Source: a bacterium (GTDB taxonomy: Bacteria > Zhuqueibacterota > Zhuqueibacteria > Residuimicrobiales > Oceaniaggregativiventaceae). From it: a stretch of 64,000 nucleotides of DNA. Below are positions 1-8,961 of the stretch, one piece after another; position 1 is the stretch's first letter, and the number at the start of each line of letters is the position of its first letter. Below the pieces are notes generated by a model. It searched no databases. It saw only the letters and a list, made by a program, of their open reading frames with translations, and was not told where the DNA came from. Where the stretch lies: positions 1-64,000 of the forward strand of contig JAKQNP010000042.1 of assembly GCA_029565675.1 (NCBI GenBank). Reading direction: 5' to 3'. A program made the translations under genes and the position numbers.

Positions 1-2042
1 TCCGCTTTGGTTGCCGGCCGAAAGCGGATCGCCTGACCGCCGCCGGGCGCCAGGCGAAGCGACAGGACGGTGTTTGCATCCACCAGTTGCTCGGTGATCT
101 CGATGGCATACGGCTGGGTGCGCCAGTCGGCATCGGGAGCATCGCGGTAGATGGTAGCGACATATTTTTGTCCAGGTTCCAGAAATGCAAGAGGTGCATC
201 CAGTATCCGTCCCTGGTCGTCGGTGATCGAGCCGAGAAACCAGTCGCTGCCGTCGCGTTGTTGCCGCACCACGGTGATATAGTCGCCGATCCGGGCGTGC
301 AAAACCCGGGTGTCGTGCCAGTCGGTGGGCACATCGACGATGAATTGAAAGGGTCCCGGCCGGGCGCGATAGTTTTCCGGCAAATCGGCGGCCATGTGCA
401 GCGGGCTGTAGATCACCACATACAAGGCCAGCTGTTTGGCCAACGTGGTGTTGACGCGGTTGTCAGGTTTAATCTCTGGATAGAGCAGGTCAAAGATGCC
501 GGGTGTGTAATCCATGGGACCTGCCAGCAGCCGCGTAAAGGGCAGGATCGTTGTGTGGTCTGGCGGATTGCCGCCGTCCGGGCTCCAGGCATCGTACTCC
601 ATGCCGCGCGCGCCTTCTCGTGTCATCATGTTGGGATAGGTGCGGCGGATGCCAGTGTCTTTGATGGGTTCGTGTACATCCAGCATGATCTGGTGTTTGG
701 CCGCGGTTTCAACAGCCAGGCGATATTGTTGCACCATGTACTGGCCGTGGTGCCATTCGCCTTGCTCGACGCCGTTTTCGTCCAGCCGCAGAATGCTCTG
801 TCCGTGTCCCACATAGCCGGTCTTGACCGTATTCACGCCCAGACGCTGGTAAAAAGCAAACGCTTCTTCCATCTGCTCGGCATAGTTGCGCACGCCGCCG
901 CCGGTCTCGTGATGGCCGATCAAGCGCACGCCTTTGTCACGGGCATATCGAGCGACCGCCTCGATGTCGAAATCGGGATAAGGTGTGGTAAAGTCAAAAT
1001 TGATCGATTCGTTTACCCAGTCTCCGTCCCAACCCAGATTCCATCCCTCCACCAGCACGCCGTCAAAACCGTATTCAGCGGCAAAATCGATATAGCGTTT
1101 GGCGTTGGCGGTGGTGGCTCCATGTCGGGGTCCCGAATGCCAGGTGGAGAGATCCAGGTGCATCTCCCACCAGATACCCACGTATTTGCCGGGTTTGACC
1201 CAGGAGACGTCGCCCAGGACATTGGGCTCGTTGAGGTTGAGGATCAGATAGGAGGTGATCAGACCGCCGGCGCTATCGGAGATTTGCACGGTGCGCCACG
1301 GGGTTTTGAAAGGGGTGCGGCTGCGCACGCGAATGCCGTCGGACCAGGGCACCAGATCGGCCTGAAAACCGGTTCGACTCGTGCGGCGCAGCGCCATGCT
1401 GGCGTAATCGGTGAGGGCGGCTTCGTGAATGCTGAGAAAGAGGCCGTCGTCGGTCTCCAGAGTCACGGGCGTATGGGCCACGGTGATATCGCTGGCCCGG
1501 GTTTTTTGGTAGAGATATTCGTAGCGGTTCCACTGGTAGGCGCCGATCCACCAGGCAGCGGCATCGGCAGCCAGATTGAATTCGGTCAGCTCATCCATGA
1601 TTGCCACCTGCTCCGATTCCGGTTGCAAGGGGAATTCATAGCGAAAACCAAGACCATCGTCGAATAGGCGAAACACAAGGATCAGGTTTCGCCGGGAGGG
1701 AGTTTTTTCCTGTAAAACGATGGCAAGTTCGTTGTGGCGGTCGCGGATCTCTTTTTTCTCGCCCCAGGGCTGGATCCAGGTTTGATCAACCTGGCCGGAA
1801 TCGACCGCTGCGATAGTGAAATCGTAGGCCAGCGGTGGCTGATCTTTGAGAACAAAACCGAGACGCGAGGGAAGGATGACCGGCCGATTGAAGCGGTCGA
1901 GTTGATAAGTCGGCGCGCCGTTGTGCAGTGAAAAAGTCAGGCGCAGAGAGGCGTTTGGTGACGAGACTGACAGCGGTTGTGCAGCGCACGGTTGGGAAAA
2001 AATCAGAAAGAACAAGAGCAAGATAGAAATGCAGAGACGCAT
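1..2042 (-). CDS. Glycoside hydrolase family 97 (SusB-like alpha-glucosidase/alpha-galactosidase), 3' end truncated by window edge
   Basis: Manual - strand translation: MRLCISILLLFFLIFSQPCAAQ signal peptide, then ...KPGKYVGIWWEMHLDLSTWHSGPRHGATTANAKRYIDFAAEYGFDGVLVEGWNLGWDGDWVNES..., typical of GH97. Open to the left edge, so absent from the ORF track. Confidence 0.93.
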   Translation of the reverse strand, partial: MRLCISILLLFFLIFSQPCAAQPLSVSSPNASLRLTFSLHNGAPTYQLDRFNRPVILPSRLGFVLKDQPPLAYDFTIAAVDSGQVDQTWIQPWGEKKEIRDRHNELAIVLQEKTPSRRNLILVFRLFDDGLGFRYEFPLQPESEQVAIMDELTEFNLAADAAAWWIGAYQWNRYEYLYQKTRASDITVAHTPVTLETDDGLFLSIHEAALTDYASMALRRTSRTGFQADLVPWSDGIRVRSRTPFKTPWRTVQISDSAGGLITSYLILNLNEPNVLGDVSWVKPGKYVGIWWEMHLDLSTWHSGPRHGATTANAKRYIDFAAEYGFDGVLVEGWNLGWDGDWVNESINFDFTTPYPDFDIEAVARYARDKGVRLIGHHETGGGVRNYAEQMEEAFAFYQRLGVNTVKTGYVGHGQSILRLDENGVEQGEWHHGQYMVQQYRLAVETAAKHQIMLDVHEPIKDTGIRRTYPNMMTREGARGMEYDAWSPDGGNPPDHTTILPFTRLLAGPMDYTPGIFDLLYPEIKPDNRVNTTLAKQLALYVVIYSPLHMAADLPENYRARPGPFQFIVDVPTDWHDTRVLHARIGDYITVVRQQRDGSDWFLGSITDDQGRILDAPLAFLEPGQKYVATIYRDAPDADWRTQPYAIEITEQLVDANTVLSLRLAPGGGQAIRFRPATKA

Positions 2043-2329
2043 CACTTTTTTTCTCCTCTTCACATCTGAATGCAAAGCTCTCATCTATCGCTTTAGCATG
2101 TGATCTCAATTCGCCATGGTGACCTTAAGAAAACCGCCGGATAATTTCGACTCAGCTTTGCGTTTGGCGGATGTGTTTATGTATCAGGGAAAGGAGAAAA
2201 AGCGCAAATCGATTCTCCATGCTGTGTGGTCCGGCTCCGAGGTTTGACTGACTGCGCTAAAAGTACCCATTTTCACCGGTAATCCGTATCATTGGCCTGT
2301 CTTCTGCCAACCCATTCGATGACTGGATC

Positions 2330-2914
2330 TTAACGCAGTTCTTCTTTTTTCTCTTCTGGTGCGCCAGGTATAAAATGAGCAGTTTCGATAAACAATTTTG
2401 GATCATAGCCGTGCTGTTGCAGCAGGCTGTCGATCGACGCCCGGTCACCTGCATCGAGTTTTGCTTCGCGCGCCAGAATCCAGCCGAGTTTTCGCGAGGG
2501 TGTGCCCACCACTACATAGCGGTAGTCGGCATCGAGCCCGATAATCCAATAATCGCCCCAGAACAGCGAAATACCGAGAAAGCGGACAAAACTCACCTGC
2601 AATTTGGCATTGCTCTGCTTGTCAACGATGCGGGCGATGGCCTGCGCCTCATTCGTGCTGCCGTCCTGGCGCCGGCAGCTGTTGATGACGTCGATGCGGC
2701 CATCGTCGCGCAACCGGTACTCGGCGGTGGTGTTGCTGTTGCAATTGCGCTGAAAACGGTTGGGCAACCTGGCGATTTCATACCAGAGTCCGGCATAACG
2801 CTCAATCTCAACGCGGTCAACAGTTTGTAAGGGGGCAAGAGACTGTTCGGCTTGTTGGCAAAACGCCAACAGCGGACAGAACAGCAGAAGAAGGCGATAG
2901 TTCCTCATGATCAT
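2330..2914 (-). CDS. blc: Bacterial lipocalin (Blc family)
   Basis: VDRVEIERYAGLWYEIARLPNRFQRNC and YWIIGLDADYRYVVVGTPSRKLGWILAR are lipocalin motifs; N-terminal signal with Cys (LLAFCQQ). Confidence 0.9.
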   Translation of the reverse strand: MIMRNYRLLLLFCPLLAFCQQAEQSLAPLQTVDRVEIERYAGLWYEIARLPNRFQRNCNSNTTAEYRLRDDGRIDVINSCRRQDGSTNEAQAIARIVDKQSNAKLQVSFVRFLGISLFWGDYWIIGLDADYRYVVVGTPSRKLGWILAREAKLDAGDRASIDSLLQQHGYDPKLFIETAHFIPGAPEEKKEELR

Positions 2915-3679
2915 TGCTCTCCGACAGGTTTTTCTTGTTTCTGCCTGAAATTCGTGCTAAATTGCCATCGCTGCTGTCGCGATATTGGCTAGCGATAAAT
3001 CCTGTTCAAATTGATCAGGAAGGGAATTGCCATTCTCCTGTCAACTGTTTGTTCTTCAGGGAGAAGCACAGAATCCAAAAGTCACTCAAGTGAACGGCGA
3101 TGTTTCAAGGCGGATAACAGCGCGAACACTGCTTGCAGGGTTTTGGAATCTGCAAACAATCTTCAGGGCAGGTCGATCAGTCGATCCGCCGTTTCGCATA
3201 TTTGCATTGTTTCATCACCTGAAAAAAGATAACAATGTTGGGTAAAAACACAATTCTTTTCTTTAGCGTGATCGCACTCGGTTTTACCTTGTTCGGCCGC
3301 GTCGATCACTTGCCGCCGGTTGGTGAGACGGTAGAGTTGGCAGATGATTCGCCAGTGGATACCCATGCTGTCATTTTACCTGCGACAGTGCGCAAGCTGA
3401 TTTTGATTTGTCAACAACGAATACGGCTTTTGGCCAATCCTGCGTCGCTCCAATGGGACGTAGAACGGCGCTTTCCGGCTTTTTACAGCTGCAGGCTTGG
3501 CGCCCATTTGCCAACCTGTCCGCAGGTTTTTTGCCTCAAAAGACCCGCACCGACAAACAGCGATGAACCTCCCTTCTTGTCCTGAAACAAAAGATTATCG
3601 ATGAACATCGGCAAGAGTTGATCGGCAGAGAATGGTCTTGCTGCTGAACTCTATTGGTCAATTTAATGGGAGAATCGCC

Positions 3680-3829
3680 ATGAACGATATTTTTTTCTGG
3701 TTTATGCTTTTGGTGGTTGGTGGATTTTTTGTTGGTTTGATCGTATTTGCATTTTATATCTTTATGGCCAATAAAGGCGAAGATCCAGAGGCGAAAAAGT
3801 ACCAGCAGAACCACAAACGGAATCGCTGA
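3680..3829 (+). CDS. Small single-TM membrane protein (49 aa), unknown function
   Basis: MNDIFFWFMLLVVGGFFVGLIVFAFYIFMANKGEDPEAKKYQQNHKRNR: one hydrophobic helix plus charged tail; ATG preceded by GGGAG; followed by a hairpin. Confidence 0.55.
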   Translation: MNDIFFWFMLLVVGGFFVGLIVFAFYIFMANKGEDPEAKKYQQNHKRNR

Positions 3830-3840
3830 TAGGAACTACC

Positions 3841-3871
3841 ATTTCGGGGTATGACTGCCATACCCCGAAAT
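3841..3871. terminator. Perfect 13-bp palindrome between convergent genes (candidate bidirectional terminator)
   Basis: ATTTCGGGGTATG-ACTGC-CATACCCCGAAAT between the + strand ORF ending 3829 and the - strand gene ending 3872. Confidence 0.65.
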
Positions 3872-5803
3872 TCATTTTATCAACACCATTCGGCCTACGG
3901 TTCGTTCACTGCTGCTCTGCAGCGTATAAAAATACAACCCGCTTGTCACCGCACGACCAGCCCAATCCTTGCCGTTCCAGGTAAATCGATGCGCACCCGC
4001 AGCCAATTGCCCTTCGAAGAGGCGAGTGACCAATCGGCCGTTGAGATCATAAACATCGATTTTGACCCGGCGGTCGATGTTGAGCGCAAAGTCAATGACC
4101 GTCGACTCATTGAACGGATTGGGATAATTTCGCGTCAGGGTAAAAGAACCTGGAAGCGGTTTTCCGGGAATGTCGGCCACCGCTGAGGTGCTTTCATCCA
4201 GGTATTGGACAATCAAACGTGGATGATTCATGAACCAATCGTCATCGTCGTCTTCGAAATAGAAATATTGATCTGTGGGGTAGGTGTCAGTTTTTTCGTA
4301 TAGCAAGCCGCAGTTGCTGTCGGGATGATCAACCCAGTTCTGGATGAGCGCAGCCGGCAGCTGCACTGTGCCGTCAAAGGCTATGCCGGTGCCATCGCCT
4401 TTCAAGGTATAGGAGGCAATGGGTTGCGTAGAGCGGTCGCTGTTGCCTTTGCAGCCGGCGATTTCCCAGGGTAAAAGGCTGTGTTGAGCCGCGTTCCAGG
4501 TCACCTCACCGGTGCGGGCGGTATTGTTGAGATAGCCGATGCCCTCATTCCAGGGTTTCAGGATTCGATAGACGGCAATATCAGCCCGGTGTGAGCTGTT
4601 GGTCTGGCTGTTCACGCCGCCGGCAAATAGGAAAGTCAATTTACCAGCCACGATCTTTTTCCCCGCCAGATGTTTTTCCAGGTCTTTGAATTGCACCAGG
4701 CCGGCATTCCACCAATAGAGCTCATCTTTGCCAGGTGTTCCACGCTGACCGTAATTGCAGTCCGGAAAAGCCTGACGGATGGCTGTCGCTTCGTTGCCGG
4801 CATAGTTTTGGCCGTTGATCGGCTTGCCGTTTTGGAAAATGATCTCATGATGGCCGTCTGGTGTGATGGGAAAGACGGATTGATTGCTGTCCACAAACGC
4901 CGCAGACTGGGCGCGGACCGCAAAATAGAGTGTTGACTCGGGATCCAACCCGGTTATTTCATACTGCAGATCGGTTGTTTCGTAGCGAGGATGGTCAAAA
5001 TCCAGTTTTGCCACATCGTCGGCACAAAATATTCGATAAAGAACCGGTTCCGACGTTTTTGCCGGCCACCAACTTATCCTGACTTTTCCTGGCTCGCCGG
5101 GAAAACCGTTTGCTTCCGCGATTCCATGAAATTTGCGTTGCATGATGATATTGCGAAAGTTTGCCAGAATCGCTGGTCCGGCGCTGCTAAGATTGTTCAT
5201 ACTTTCGATGTGGAGCTGGCTGCCATAGAGGGGCATGCTGATATGGCGGACAAAGGTTACATAGCAGGTCCGGGTGGAAGCGAGATTCCGATAAGAATCC
5301 GGCAAATCGGCGATGCTGTAGGTATGGGCGGCGCGGTCGACGTAGGGATTGGGCGCGCCGGCAAAGATTTCATCCCCCTCGAAAATCGTCGCTGTTTGAT
5401 TGCCGCTTTCCGGACTGCGCTGGGCGCAGATACCGCCATATGCCATCAGCAGGAACTGCAGTCCGGCGCAAAAACCGATGGTCGGTCTGCCCGGGTTGCG
5501 CAGGAGTTCCACATATGAATCCAGACTGCCGTCGTAAAACGGCACATCCGAGGTGTTGCCGCCGGGGATGACAAATGCGTCCGCTTTGCAGGAATCAGCT
5601 CTCGTGCGGGAGGCGTAGTACCAGTTGTCGTGAACAACCCAGACATCGGTGAATCCGCGATAGCTGGATTCGAATTTGGGCACCAGGCTGGGCGGCTGCA
5701 CCGGTCGGTCCCCATATTCGACTGTGTAGAGGATTGGCTGACCAACAGCGACCGCGATCAAAAAAAGTGCAAAAACAAAGATTGCTGAAGCCTTTTTAAA
5801 CAT
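3872..5803 (-). CDS. Secreted multidomain protein: class I glutamine amidotransferase-like domain, FN3-like region, DNRLRE-like region, Por/T9SS C-terminal sorting domain
   Basis: Signal peptide MFKKASAIFVFALFLIAVAVGQ; nucleophile elbow GFCAGLQ (Cys112) and GSQLHIE (His198/Glu200); C-terminal FTLTRNYPNPFNESTVIDFAL...KIDVYDLNGRLV...GLYFYTLQ is a classic T9SS tail. Confidence 0.8.
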   Translation of the reverse strand: MFKKASAIFVFALFLIAVAVGQPILYTVEYGDRPVQPPSLVPKFESSYRGFTDVWVVHDNWYYASRTRADSCKADAFVIPGGNTSDVPFYDGSLDSYVELLRNPGRPTIGFCAGLQFLLMAYGGICAQRSPESGNQTATIFEGDEIFAGAPNPYVDRAAHTYSIADLPDSYRNLASTRTCYVTFVRHISMPLYGSQLHIESMNNLSSAGPAILANFRNIIMQRKFHGIAEANGFPGEPGKVRISWWPAKTSEPVLYRIFCADDVAKLDFDHPRYETTDLQYEITGLDPESTLYFAVRAQSAAFVDSNQSVFPITPDGHHEIIFQNGKPINGQNYAGNEATAIRQAFPDCNYGQRGTPGKDELYWWNAGLVQFKDLEKHLAGKKIVAGKLTFLFAGGVNSQTNSSHRADIAVYRILKPWNEGIGYLNNTARTGEVTWNAAQHSLLPWEIAGCKGNSDRSTQPIASYTLKGDGTGIAFDGTVQLPAALIQNWVDHPDSNCGLLYEKTDTYPTDQYFYFEDDDDDWFMNHPRLIVQYLDESTSAVADIPGKPLPGSFTLTRNYPNPFNESTVIDFALNIDRRVKIDVYDLNGRLVTRLFEGQLAAGAHRFTWNGKDWAGRAVTSGLYFYTLQSSSERTVGRMVLIK

Positions 5804-5925
5804 GAGGTGTCCTTTCGCAGTTCATCGCCACCAACAGAATTTTAACATAGCCATTCAAAAACAGAAAAACAAGATACAATTCGAAAAAAGAACACCCGTA
5901 ATGGAGGTTTTTTGGGCGAGTGCCT

Positions 5926-5972
5926 AAAAAGAAAAACAGCCACCGACGATAATGCTGTAAGTGGCTGTTTTC
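5926..5972 (-). terminator. Intrinsic terminator downstream of tRNA-Val
   Basis: On - strand: GAAAACAGCCAC...GTGGCTGTTTTTC followed by TTTTT. Confidence 0.75.
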
Positions 5973-5987
5973 TGTGGGGGGAGGAGG

Positions 5988-6061
5988 TGGGCAATACTGG
6001 ATTTGAACCAGTGACCTCTGGTATGTGAGACCAGCGCTCTAACCAACTGAGCTAATCGCCC
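5988..6061 (-). tRNA. tRNA-Val (anticodon CAC)
   Basis: - strand GGGCGATTAGCTCAGTTGGTTAGAGCGCTGGTCTCACATACCAGAGGTCACTGGTTCAAATCCAGTATTGCCCA folds as a cloverleaf: acceptor GGGCGAT/ATTGCCC, anticodon stem CTGGT/ACCAG with loop CTCACAT. CCA not encoded. Confidence 0.95.
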
Positions 6062-6272
6062 TGCAAACAAAACATAAAAAAGATAGTGCATCCAATGGAT
6101 AATTCCAAGTAAAAAGTTCAATGAGCAGTAAATTGTGTGGATTTGTCGCACAAACAAGTCTCCAAAAACATTTAAGATTTGATTTCCTCCTGTTGAACTC
6201 TTATATTCTTCTCGATCGACAAGAGCCGAGCCGTTGATTTCTCTATGACCCGAACAGAAGGCAGTATGCGCG

Positions 6273-8189
6273 ATGCAGCCATTTTTACCGCTTAACTCAG
6301 AACGTCTCGATGTGTTGTTAAAAAGCTATCCACAGGCTCACATCGGTGTGATCGGCGACTTTTGTCTCGATGCCTATTGGGTCATCGATATGAGTGCCAG
6401 CGAGATCTCGCTGGAAACAGGAAAGCCGACGCAACCGGTGCGCAGGCAGCGCTATTCTTTGGGCGGAGCGGGGAATGTGGTGGCTAACCTCAGCGAGCTC
6501 GGTGTTGGTTCGCTGTCGGTTTTTGGTTTGATCGGGCCAGATCCCTTTGGCACCCGCATGCGCGAGCTTTTGCTGCAGCGGTGCGTCAATATCGAGAATC
6601 TGCTTTGCGCTTCCAGCGACAGTTGGCAGACGCTGACTTATTGCAAACCCTATATCGAAGACGATGAATTGCCACGGCTGGATATGGGCAATTTTAACTG
6701 TTGTCCAGATGAACTGGCTGTCGATTTGATCGCGCGACTGGAACGCTCATTGCCACAATTTGATCTGGTGATCATCAATCAACAGGTGCTCTCCGGCATC
6801 CATACAGCCTGTTTTCAGGATCGACTCGCAGCTCTTATCCGCAGTCATCCGGAATGCCGTTTTCTATATGACGGGCGGCATGTGAAGGGGCGTTATGACG
6901 GCGCCTGGCTCAAAGTCAACGATCATGAAGCTCTCCGCCTTGTCGGACAAGGAAAAGATGCTCAGGAACGCGTTTTACGGCGCGAAGTGGAGCAGGTAGC
7001 CGAGCAGCTCGCCGCAAAACTCAACCACCCAATTTTCATAACCCGCGGTGATCGTGGCTGTCTGGTGGGGGATCCGCGGGGTTGCACTGCCATTCCCGGC
7101 ATTCAGGTGATCGGCCGAATCGACACAGTCGGAGCAGGGGACAGTTTTCTCGCCGGTCTGGCCGCATCGCTGGCAGTGGGTGCGGAGCCGGTTGAAGCCG
7201 CTCAGGTGGGCAATTTCGTCGCTGCAGTCACCATTACCCGCATCGGAGTGACCGGCACAGCGACAGGGAACGAAGTCAACGCCGTCGGCAGTCGTCCCGC
7301 CTATCTATACGAACCGGAACTGGCTGAAGATGTGCGCCTGGCTCGCTATTATGGCGATACAGAGATAGAAATCATCGAGTCAGTCCCTGAGAATCTGAAC
7401 GTGCGCACCGCCATTTTTGATCATGACGGCACCATTTCCACTTTGCGGCAGGGTTGGGAACAGGTGATGGAACCCATGATGATGCATGCCATCCTGGCCG
7501 ACCACTACAACGATGCAGATGAGGCGCTCTACCATAGGGTTTTGCTGCGGGTGCGGCGCTATATCGATCAAACGACGGGCATTCAAACCTTGACGCAGAT
7601 GGTTGGTCTGCGGGATTTGGTACGAGAATTCGGCATCGTGCCGGAAGAAGAGATACTCGACGCCGCCGGTTATAAATCGATTTACAACGAAGCCTTGATG
7701 CAACTGGTCAACCGTCGCCGGGAACGGCTGCGGCGCGGTGAGCTTGCGGTAGAAGATTTTACCGTAAAGAACGCGGTGCTGTTTCTGCGCGCCTTGGCTG
7801 CACACGGCGTCAATCTCTACCTCGCCAGCGGCACGGACGTCGGCGATGTGCGTGCTGAAGCAGAGGCTTTGGGTTATGCAGATTTGTTCCAGGGCCGTAT
7901 CTATGGCGCAGTCGGTCAGGTGACGCGCGAAGCCAAACAGATCGTTTTGGATCGCATTCTGTCAGAGATCCACTCGCCAGAAACCGAGTTGGTGACCTTT
8001 GGCGATGGACCGGTGGAAATTCGTGAAACCCGCTTGCGTGGCGGTTTAGCGATCGGAGTGGCAAGCGATGAAATCCGCCGCTTTGAACTGAATACCGGCA
8101 AGCGCAGCCGTCTGATCCAGGCGGGTTCTTCGATCTTGATTGCCGATTTTTCCCAGATGAAGGCCCTTTTGCAGCTGTTGCGGCTGTGA
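6273..8189 (+). CDS. PfkB-family carbohydrate kinase fused to a HAD-superfamily hydrolase
   Basis: N-terminal PfkB motifs GGAGNVVANLSELG and DTVGAGDSFLAG; C-terminal HAD motifs FDHDGT, LASGTD and FGDGPVEI. Confidence 0.88.
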   Translation: MQPFLPLNSERLDVLLKSYPQAHIGVIGDFCLDAYWVIDMSASEISLETGKPTQPVRRQRYSLGGAGNVVANLSELGVGSLSVFGLIGPDPFGTRMRELLLQRCVNIENLLCASSDSWQTLTYCKPYIEDDELPRLDMGNFNCCPDELAVDLIARLERSLPQFDLVIINQQVLSGIHTACFQDRLAALIRSHPECRFLYDGRHVKGRYDGAWLKVNDHEALRLVGQGKDAQERVLRREVEQVAEQLAAKLNHPIFITRGDRGCLVGDPRGCTAIPGIQVIGRIDTVGAGDSFLAGLAASLAVGAEPVEAAQVGNFVAAVTITRIGVTGTATGNEVNAVGSRPAYLYEPELAEDVRLARYYGDTEIEIIESVPENLNVRTAIFDHDGTISTLRQGWEQVMEPMMMHAILADHYNDADEALYHRVLLRVRRYIDQTTGIQTLTQMVGLRDLVREFGIVPEEEILDAAGYKSIYNEALMQLVNRRRERLRRGELAVEDFTVKNAVLFLRALAAHGVNLYLASGTDVGDVRAEAEALGYADLFQGRIYGAVGQVTREAKQIVLDRILSEIHSPETELVTFGDGPVEIRETRLRGGLAIGVASDEIRRFELNTGKRSRLIQAGSSILIADFSQMKALLQLLRL

Positions 8190-8269
8190 GGGCAAGATCG
8201 CTTTTTTGTAAAGTGGTTTTTTCTGCAAATCCTGGTCTGATCGCTTCAGGCGATGAAAGGAGAACACAA

Positions 8270-8680
8270 ATGCGAACGATTGGATTGCTTCTGTTGTTTT
8301 CGGTGCTGCTGGTGGCTTGCGACAGTGAACAGCTCAAAAAATTGGGGCAGGATGTGCAAAAGAATGTTCAGGAAGTGCAAAAGAAAGCCGACGAAGTTGC
8401 GCGAGTTGAACGCGAAGAGTACCAGAAGAAACTGGAAGCCGAACTCGAGGATTTGCAAGTGCATCTGAACGATCTCAGACGCCAGCACGGTGGCCGCAAA
8501 ACCAATCCCGGCTACGAGGTCCAGCCGCAGATTAAAGATCTGGAAGACAAGATCGCCGAACTGCGCGCTCGCCAGACGGAACTTTTGGAAAACCGGGAAA
8601 AAAACTGGAGTGTGCTTAAAAAACGCCTCGATGAAACCCTGCAAGAAACCCAGAACCTCATCGAACGTCTGGCAGATTGA
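8270..8680 (+). CDS. Small coiled-coil lipoprotein
   Basis: MRTIGLLLLFSVLLVACDSEQLKKLGQDV...: lipobox LVAC, heptad-rich body; SD AAAGGAG upstream of ATG 8270. Confidence 0.7.
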   Translation: MRTIGLLLLFSVLLVACDSEQLKKLGQDVQKNVQEVQKKADEVARVEREEYQKKLEAELEDLQVHLNDLRRQHGGRKTNPGYEVQPQIKDLEDKIAELRARQTELLENREKNWSVLKKRLDETLQETQNLIERLAD

Positions 8681-8866
8681 CCTTTTAGCAGCCCTTGTGC
8701 AAATCTCGGAGAAGGTAAGAGACGATCGGACGATGATCGGACAAATTTTATTAGCCAGACTTGGTGTTAACCGGATCAAAAAAACTGTCAATCGTTTATT
8801 CTTGCTGCGGTTGCGAATAGGTCACTTTTTACCCAACGTCCATTGCCATCAGATTGATTTTCTTTG

Positions 8867-8897
8867 AGATCCGGTGCTGCGCACCGAATCCGGGTAT
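8867..8897. repeat. REP-like intergenic palindrome, copy 1
   Basis: GATCCGGTGC-TGC-GCACCGAATCCGGGT; same core as the copies at 10897 and 35079. Confidence 0.6.
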
Positions 8898-8961
8898 TAA
8901 TAAGGTTTCGGCGGATAGCGCCGAATTGATTGGATAAGGTGGTCAAGCAGATGATCAAATC

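Noticed and set aside
87-1667. 526-aa + strand ORF at the left edge
   Set aside because: Composition-driven antisense shadow of the - strand GH97 gene; no recognisable motifs in the + translation.
3235-3585. 116-aa + ORF with hydrophobic N-terminus
   Set aside because: C-terminal half is low-plausibility (Pro/Cys/Arg-rich, no motif), no clear RBS or homology signature; could be remnant sequence but not supportable.
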